A stretch of DNA of 64,000 nucleotides from Trema orientale (Eukaryota > Streptophyta > Magnoliopsida > Rosales > Cannabaceae): the NCBI GenBank assembly GCA_002914845.1, contig JXTC01000008.1:944861-1008860 (forward strand), read 5' to 3'. The translations under genes were made by a program, and so were the position numbers. Positions 57,300 through 64,000 of the stretch are shown here, one piece after another; within the stretch, counting starts at the first letter, position 1; every line of letters starts with the position of its first letter. The notes under the pieces were generated by a model that was given only the letters and a program-made list of their open reading frames with translations, had not been told where the DNA came from and made no database searches.

Positions 57300-57869
57300 G
57301 TCAGTGCCCTTTGACCCTTCAATATATCCAATCTTTACAGTATCTCTACCACTACTGAAATCACATTATTTGCCTATACAGGGGGGGGGATTCTACTACT
57401 ATTAATTTGTCAGCATTATCCCATCGTTATATGCGTCTCCTTTCAACTGTAATAATATGTGCATACAAATATCACTCAGGTGATATATTAACAAGTTAAA
57501 TGTAAATATTGAACCGCAATTAGTCGAAATAAAATTCATCTTTTGATTTAAAAAATAAAAAATTATTTACGTAGATAAAATCTTTTAGAATTAGATCGGA
57601 GTAATGTACCACACAATTTGTATTTTTTTACTAGTATTTTTTTTTTCCCTATCAGTGCCCTTTAACCCTTCAATATATTATATGTCCAATCTTTACAGTA
57701 TCTCTATCACTACTCAGATCATATTATTTGCCTATATAAGAAAAAAAAAAAATTCTCCTACTATTAATTTGTTAGCATTATCCCATCATTATATACTTCT
57801 CCTCTCAACTGAATAATATTATGCGCATACAAATATCACTAAGGTGATATATTATTAAGTTAAATCTAA
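57300..57869. repeat. Tandem duplication, period about 351 bp
   Basis: Unit A at 57300-57520 and unit B from 57651 share TCAGTGCCCTTT, CAATCTTTACAGTATCTCTA, CACATTATTTGCCTATA, TACTATTAATTTGT, AGCATTATCCCATC and CATACAAATATCACT, in order, at about 85-90 percent identity by eye. Unit B is interrupted at 57869 by the element that follows. Confidence 0.8.
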
Positions 57870-58765
57870 GGACAAATTGTATCTTTGCTCCTGAATTATT
57901 GCTTATATAGAGTTTTATCCCATAAATTAGTTCTCTTTGTAAAAATCCCCCGAAATATACGATTGTAGAAAAAACGCTTTTTTTGTTATCTTTCATGACA
58001 AAATGATCATGTGTTTTCTTACTTAGGATTTTTTGGAGGGTAATAAGGTAATTGTGGTATTTTAATATTTCTTTTTCATTTTTTTAGGACTAAAGAATTA
58101 TTCAGTTTCGAAATTTTAACACAATTCTCTTAAACCTAAATCAAACGCATTCTACATCAAAAAAAAAAAAAAAAAATGAACGCGCTCAGATCCAGGATTT
58201 CTTCTCCTTCCCCTTCGTCTTTCTCTTCATCATTGACATCTTTCGATAAAGATTCATTCTAGAAATAAAATGAAAGATGAGCAACCTTATTATAGTATGT
58301 ATATTATTTTTTTTATACAATACAATCCAATATTAGATTATTAAATTCATGCTTTCAGGAAGTTTCATTTTACGAACTGAGAATGTATTGAAGAAGATTT
58401 TGTAACAAATTATTTGCAAATAGAAGACTACAATGTAGACAAAAAGTAACAGAAGGAGCTAGTTTTTAGCTTTAATGGAGGTTAGGGGCTAATCTTTTGG
58501 AGGAAAAGACTACAATATGGGAGGAGAAAATGGACAATTTGGCGCCTAATTTAAGGACATATAGGTGAGGGTATTAAATTTAATAATAAAAGTTTCAATT
58601 AACCTTGTTTTAGGATGATACGTTATACTGAACTATAGACGAAAGATAACAAAAGGGGAATTTTTTACACAATCGAATAGTCTGGGGGATTCTTGTAAAG
58701 AAAAATAGTTTAAGGGACAAAATTCTGCATAGACAATAATTCGAGGGTAAAGATACAGTTTGTCC
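57870..58765. mobile_element. Element with TIRs of about 95 bp and TAA target duplication
   Basis: The left end GGACAAATTGTATCTTTGCT and the inverted right end GGACAAACTGTATCTTTACC stay alignable for about 95 bases (GAATTATTG, TTTTATCCC, TTAGTTCTCTTT, AATCCCCC, CGATTG). TAA flanks both ends (57867-57869, 58766-58768). The 3-bp duplication fits PIF/Harbinger, but no transposase sequence is present in the 896 bp. It sits inside unit B of the tandem duplication, whose sequence resumes after it (AAATATTAG). Confidence 0.75.
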
Positions 58766-60808
58766 TAAATATAAATATTAGATACACAACCAAACATTAG
58801 GCATTGCTAGAAAAATAGAAAATAGGAAATAAACAATTTGCGACATAGATATTACTATTCTAAAATTTACTTGAAAAACAACAAATATTCACTTAATAAT
58901 GATTTCATGACAACTGGTTCAAATAATTGTTTTACCAAGATAATCAGAATCCAAATTCCTCATATATGAAAAAATCTTCGCTAATGTTCTTTTGATTGTG
59001 TTTAAAGGATTAGGTCCTCGAAACAAACTTTGTCAATTAATAGACATCAGTCAATAACAGATAAGTTGGTTTAAATTGAATTCTCAATTAAAACTTAAAC
59101 CGAAAATGACTCACATGAGGTGGACATGCGGTAAAGAAATAATAGTATCCCTAAATTGTCATCATTCAAGTAGTGAAATGATTAAGTTATGAGTTGCCAT
59201 CATTTAAGTAGTGAAATGAGTAATTTATTTGCTTTAAGTTCTAGTACAGTGATAACTCATATATTATATTTATTGTTATTAAAAATTTGATACCAACCTT
59301 GACCTAATTATGGAAACTAGGTCTACTGCAATTCTAGTAATTAAGCATAGAATTCTAAAATCAGCTTTCTATACTGACCCGGAAACATGAGAGTACAAGA
59401 GGAAAATTTTGGCCGACTCGAGTGAACTCGAATTTGACCATTTCTTTTAAGGGCGCGTCTACAGTAGGGGCGCCCCTACGTAGGGCCCTGTCTATTCACC
59501 GTTGGATGGGAATCTGTATATAAATAGATTCTCCACAGATTCCCGTTATTCCCTACAAATTCCCATCCAACGATAATTAAGGCATGACCCTACGTAGAGA
59601 CGCCTCTACCGTAGCCATCCCTTTTTTTTAATAATAAACCAGCCTTTCATTTTTCTTATTTTTTTCTATGTTTTCGTCGTTGTGTTGTCCTTGTTCCGAA
59701 GATATTGCTTGTTCCATTAGTCATATGTTCTCATCAAGATGCTTTGTAGCAAAAATACAGAAAAGACTATAAGAGCTTCAAAGAGTAATGAAATGAAGAC
59801 TAGACAAACAATTCTTTTTATGTATTTTTCAAAATGATACACTAAGAATAAAATAAAAAAAATAGTGGAAATTATTTCCTCCAGCAAGATTAACCCTTTC
59901 CTTTTTTATTCCACAAGTGTTGATTCAGTGCCCATATAAATAAATATAATGATGCTAGGTATACTAAAATTTATATCAAATTTTAAATAATAATACATGT
60001 AGCATAAGAGTTGTCACTATTCAATTGGTGTATTAAAACTTACTATAAATAAAGTAATTATATTCATTAATTGAATATTGTCTACTCACATGCCACATAT
60101 ATTGATATTAAAAATTTAGTAAAATTTTTGAGATACATAATATTATTCAAACAAATAAGCATCATTTAGTTATTTGGCTTTTGTCCTTAAAAAATTAAAA
60201 ATAAATAAAATAAAATTGTTTAATATTTTATCTTCAATTTAGATGGGTCTTTTGTCACCCCTTTTTTTAATCTCCTCAGCCCTCATTGACTTATTAATTT
60301 TTTTCTTATAAAATCAACCTTATTTGAAATGGCGCAAATGCACCTATATGACAACATTAAACGATTATTATTAATTTGTATTCGCACCTTCTCAAATGCA
60401 TCTGTGCCAAAATGTTCATTGTTTTACCTCAAAAAAAAAAAAAAAAAAGTTCATTGTTCAATTATCAACACATGCCATAAGTTTTGAGGTATAAAAATCT
60501 AATACTAATATACAATTAGTTTTAATTCTTATAGTCAAGGATAAACATATTAATGAATTGCAGAAGAGGAATTTTTCTTTTCTTTTTTCTCGTTATAAAC
60601 TAACTATGAAATCAAACAACCTTGAATAACAAGATAAAAGGAAGAAAACAAAATGATGAATTTTTTCTTAAGAGCTCAAAAATAAAATAATATGTAATCT
60701 AACAACGAATGCAGTTGTCCTATTGGAAAGGAGTAGCCAAGGTAGTGCTTATCTTACTCTCAATGTGTTTTTTCGTACACAAAAGATTATACTTGTTATC
60801 TTCTGTTT
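58766..60808. other. AT-rich intergenic spacer
   Basis: No gene is seen. It holds the third foldback MITE (59451-59621), and a short diverged repeat GTCATCATTCAAGTAGTGAA / GCCATCATTTAAGTAGTGAA at about 59158-59219. Confidence 0.5.
59451..59621. mobile_element. Foldback MITE, GGGCGCGTCTACAGTA family, copy 3
   Basis: It is nearly identical in length and layout to copy 2. It starts GGGCGCGTCTACAGTAGGGG and has GTTGGATGGGAATCTG, ATTCCCATCCAACG and GTAGCCATCCC as ends and stem parts. The flanks TTCTTTTAA and TTTTTTTAA suggest a degraded 9-bp duplication. Confidence 0.78.
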
Positions 60809-62034
60809 ATTACCATTTTGGCATATTGGTCCTTAATTTATTTTTTGTAGCATTTAAGTACTAAATGTTTCTTTTTTTGATACTATTGATATTTTTGGCA
60901 TATTCTATCTAAGACTCTGTTAAAATTTATTTAAATGAGAGTACTTTTATACCGTTGATCTCAATTTTTCAATTGTTTAACAATTTGGTCCCTAATTTTT
61001 ATTTTTGTATTCATATTTCTAACTAACAATATTGCATCTGTCAATCTTTAAGAAAATTAAAATTCAAAGACGGATATAAAATAAACAGTTCATTTAAAAA
61101 CTAAATTCAAAAAGGACAAAAAGGGATACTAATAAACCTTAGTTTATGTCAAACTATAGTAACTTTATGAACAAAAAATAATTATCTTACCATTTTTAAA
61201 ACTAAAAAAATTTCATATGTACGCTTTTACACTAATCAAATTTGATTGAAAATTTATTATATCCATTAAATGATCATGTAATTATGAATAGTTATTCTAA
61301 AATATTAATTAACTATTTGCAGCAAATAAGTCTGAAAAGTTTTATAGTTTTCCATTAAATGTTCATTTCTTTATGTAATTGTATCTATTAATTTTCAGAA
61401 AATTAGGTCCCGTTTGTTTCAACCATGCCATTCCATTGGAATGGAAAATCTATTTGAATGTGTGTTTGTTTCAACAATTCAGTTTTTCCATTCAAATGAT
61501 TTTTTAGAATGTGTGTTTGTTTCAACAATTCAGTTTTTTCATCCAAATGGTCCATCCAAAAAGTTAACCATTGGAATGGTTTTTTTGTGTATTGAATGAG
61601 AATGGAAGTAGGGAGGTGTTTTTGAATGGTCCATTCCAATGCTCCCATTCTAATTACAACATATTCCACTATTTTTTCCATTCAAATGTCTCTCATTCCA
61701 ATTATAACACATTCCACAATTTCTATTCAAATACACACATTCAAATAGGCGAACCAAACGGGACCTTAATTTTTCAGAATTTAATTTTCCGAAAGATTGA
61801 CAGATGCAATATTGTTAATCGAAAATATGAACAAAAAACATAAGGACCAAATTGTTAAACAATTGAAAAATCAAGATCAATAGTGCAAAATTTCTCTCAT
61901 TCAAACGAATTTCAACGGAATATTAAATGGAATATGTCAAAAAACCTATTGATATAAAAAAGAGAAACGTCTAGTACTTAAATAACACAAAAAAAAAAAA
62001 AAAAAGTTGAAAACTAATATGCCAAAATGGTAAT
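60809..62034. mobile_element. Long inverted-repeat element, arms about 250 bp
   Basis: The left arm 60809-61062 starts ATTACCATTTTGGCATATT. The right arm 61772-62034, inverted, gives the same start and the same later blocks: TTTAAGTACTA, TCAATTGTTTAACAATTTGG and AACAATATTGCATCTGTCAA. Identity is roughly 75-80 percent by eye. Long TIRs like these are typical of Mutator-like elements, but no 9-bp duplication or transposase was found. A Tourist-like MITE is inserted between the arms. Confidence 0.7.
61406..61765. mobile_element. Tourist-like MITE, copy 1
   Basis: The ends GGTCCCGTTTGTTTC and (inverted) GGTCCCGTTTGGTTC, flanked by TTA on both sides, fit the Tourist/PIF-Harbinger type. The interior is a 360-bp foldback with repeated CATTCCATTGGAATGG, AACAATTCAGTTTTT and AATGTGTGTTTGTTTC. 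It is non-coding and inserted within the inverted-repeat element at 60809-62034. Confidence 0.85.
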
Positions 62035-62257
62035 AGCCTACGAACCAATAGTGCCATTAACCCCTAAATATACCTTGAATGAAGTTTCGTGCATCAATTA
62101 CAAATGAAACCAGAAAATAAAGAAGATAGGATAAAATTTTCAAATGGACTACATAAGAAAGTAACAAATAGGTAGAAAATAAACTATTTCGAACTTTTAA
62201 TATGCGTAATTTTGGAAGTCAAAAGAGTCTAGTAAAGTGTGAGTAAAGAAATTTTAA

Positions 62258-62619
62258 GGCCCCGTTTGTTTCAACCATTCCATTCCATTGGAATGGAAAA
62301 TCCATTTGAATGTGTGTTTGTTTCAACAATTCAGTTTTTCCATTCAAATGATCTTTTAGAATGTGTGTTTGTTTCAACAATTTAGTTTTTCCATTCAAAT
62401 GGTCCATTCAAAAAATTAACCATTAGAATGGTTTTTTTGTGTCTTGAATGAGAATGGAGGGAGGGAGGTGTTTTTGAATGGTCCATTCCAATGCTCCCAT
62501 TCTAATTACAAGTCACATTCCACTATTTTTTCCATTCAAATGTCTCCCATTCTAATTATAACACATTCCACAATTTCCATTCAAATACACACATTCAAAT
62601 AAGCAAACCAAACGGGCCC
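62258..62619. mobile_element. Tourist-like MITE, copy 2
   Basis: The ends GGCCCCGTTTGTTTC and (inverted) GGGCCCGTTTGGTTT are flanked by TAA on both sides (62255-62257, 62620-62622). The interior aligns to copy 1 for nearly its whole length with about 90 percent identity by eye, in the same orientation, 492 bases further on. Confidence 0.85.
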
Positions 62620-63263
62620 TAAATTTTTTAAATTTCGCGTCTAATTAGAAAAAATTGAGGAAAGCTTGTTGATGGTAAATTTCATAAGGCTTAATTTTAT
62701 TTCATTAATTTCATATATCGTCATTCATTCAATTGCTGTACTGAAATTGCTGCACTGAAACTTACAGCAAATGAATTTAGTACCAGTCGATTTTATTTCT
62801 TTAATTTCATATCATCGTTCAATCTGTATATTGAAACTTACTACAAATGAATAAAAAGTGACAACTCCCTCACTTGTTGGTATTAAAATTTTCACTTGTT
62901 GGTATTAAAATTTTGGTAAACTATTTCGAATACCTAGAATTATTTTTTTTCCCATTCAATTGCGAACGCTTATTAATAGAGAACCACAGATCATAGAATT
63001 AAAATCCAAGAAGTCCATGCAATTGGCTACGGGTACATCGTCGCTGACATATATCAACTCACAACAAGTAATCCAGAAGTACCACAAAAGCAGCTTCCAA
63101 CATCTTAATGGTCTTTCCCTAATTAAAATTCCAACATTGAAAGCTAGCCTCACAAGTGCTATTTCTCACCTCCCAACCCAAAGACGGAGAAAAAAAAATA
63201 ATAATAAGAGAAACAAAAAAGACCGACCAAAATCTAAGACCTGTTAAAGATCATATGGGGTAC
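62620..63263. other. Spacer and 3' UTR of the ribosomal protein L30 gene
   Basis: This lies downstream of the RPL30 stop codon. The part next to 63263 is probably 3' UTR. Repeated ATTTCATATATCGTC phrases at about 62711-62815 form a short diverged duplication. The open frames here (62956-63153 minus, 62960-63247 plus) show no family features. Confidence 0.5.
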
Positions 63264-63458
63264 TCAATGGTCACCAGGCATGCTCTTAATGATATCGGAA
63301 TCACCTTAAAAAAACACAAGAACAACAATCAGAATCCCAAATAAAACAGACAAGAAGAAGAGAGCTCGAGTGCAAATAAGAACAAGTACCTGGATCAATA
63401 ATGCTAAGGCAGCATACTCTGTAGTATTTTCCACATGCCGTTCCCAAGTCTACGTTGT
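63264..63458 (-). CDS. RPL30: 60S ribosomal protein L30 (eL30), last two exons; 5' part outside the window
   Basis: The two exons are 63458-63390 and 63304-63264, joined by an 85-base GT-AG intron. Together they read [23 protein letters not shown], then [13 protein letters not shown] and a stop. This is the conserved C-terminal third of eL30, a small RNA-binding protein of the large subunit (about 112 aa in plants). The exon at 63458 begins two bases into an Asn codon, so another exon must lie upstream. I found none up to 64000, so the intron is at least 540 bases and the start of the gene is beyond the right edge. There are no breaks in the part seen. Confidence 0.92.
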
Positions 63459-64000
63459 CTGACATAAAACAATTACAACATAAGCATAAACTCCAAACTA
63501 AAAACGAGCACACCAGATCACATATCAAAGCAAACCAACATGCAACTCAAATTCTCCATATGGTCCACATACACACATCAGGAACAGAATCCACTTTCTA
63601 ATTAGACTAGTATAAAACTAGAGTTCTAAATTTTAGAGAAGGCAGAGAAAAACACAACCATAAAAAAACATAAATAAATAAATGATTACACCCAGAAGAA
63701 ACCAGACAAATGACTCTGGGTCCAAGTTTAGTTCAAATAGTGCTCAAGCAAAGTGATTCAATAAGTTTCTCATTGATTCAGCTGGTTGCGAACCATCCAT
63801 TACGACTCCCAAACAGAGTCAGTACATAACACTACAATTACTGGGGAAGTGCCTATGGAAGCCAACATGCAAGATCTATCTCGGTAAGTTATTACAAAAC
63901 AATGAATACAGTTGAGGAGAAAGAGTACATTACTTTGATACCGAAACAACACTAACAAACATGTAAATACACAATTGATGTTCATATATATAACTAACAA
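63459..64000 (-). other. Upstream intron of RPL30, continuing past the window
   Basis: The acceptor TTATGTCAG lies at the left end on the minus strand. No sequence like the preceding eL30 segment (YYAMLAKVGVHHYNG) occurs before 64000. No box C/D or H/ACA snoRNA pattern stood out. Confidence 0.6.

Noticed and set aside
61403..62407. Open frames with repeated KTELLKQTHI / TIQFFH phrases
   Set aside because: They are translations of the Tourist-like MITE foldback repeats, not genes.
63459..64000. Possible intronic snoRNA in the ribosomal protein gene
   Set aside because: Ribosomal protein introns can host snoRNAs, but I saw no convincing paired C and D boxes or H/ACA layout.

Overview
This is nuclear DNA of a flowering plant, most likely a eudicot. 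It is AT-rich, with long intergenic spacers, GT-AG introns that can be phased through whole plant-type genes, and many small non-autonomous DNA transposons. I cannot name the species. Two single ambiguous bases (n at 33195 and 41607), both non-coding, show that the source is an assembly rather than one read.

I joined exons by hand, checking splice sites and phase. The window holds four complete protein-coding genes and one partial gene. (1) 2248-6824, minus: a secreted family GH3 exo-beta-glucosidase of 627 aa in 9 exons, with one apparent GC-AG intron. (2) 12196-19302, plus: poly(ADP-ribose) glycohydrolase, 553 aa in 11 exons. (3) 28548-39068, minus: a molybdenum-cofactor aldehyde oxidase of 1368 aa in 10 exons. 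(4) 41869-53649, minus: gamma-tubulin complex component 6, 1240 aa in 14 exons. (5) 63264-63458, minus: the last two coding exons of ribosomal protein L30, whose 5' part lies beyond the right edge. In every complete gene the exon lengths sum to a multiple of three and the key family residues are intact. These are ordinary housekeeping or metabolic genes with no operon-like relationship; they act in wall-glucan trimming, ADP-ribose turnover, aldehyde oxidation, microtubule nucleation and translation.

The spacers are a graveyard of mobile DNA. 0-2.2 kb has a MITE-like inverted repeat. 9.86-11.98 kb holds a three-level nest (a small MITE, then a hAT-like element, then a second hAT-like element with a perfect 8-bp target duplication) followed by another hAT MITE with a perfect 8-bp duplication just upstream of the PARG promoter. 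19.8-20.8 kb is a decayed hAT transposase gene. 22.4-27.0 kb is a repeat-rich AT block with a tandem repeat of about 285 bp. 54.7-55.2 kb is a decayed Myb/SANT-like ORF of PIF/Harbinger type. 57.3-58.8 kb is a tandem duplication split by an element with TIRs of about 95 bp. 60.8-62.6 kb has a long inverted repeat and two Tourist-like MITEs. A foldback family beginning GGGCGCGTCTACAGTA occurs three times (23.1, 39.6, 59.5 kb). The GCP6 introns carry a LINE 3' fragment, a probable SINE, a MITE and a hAT remnant.

I found no new multi-gene system. The most informative signals are the nested and dated transposon insertions, the three-copy foldback family, the promoter-proximal hAT MITE at PARG and the GC-AG intron in the GH3 gene.
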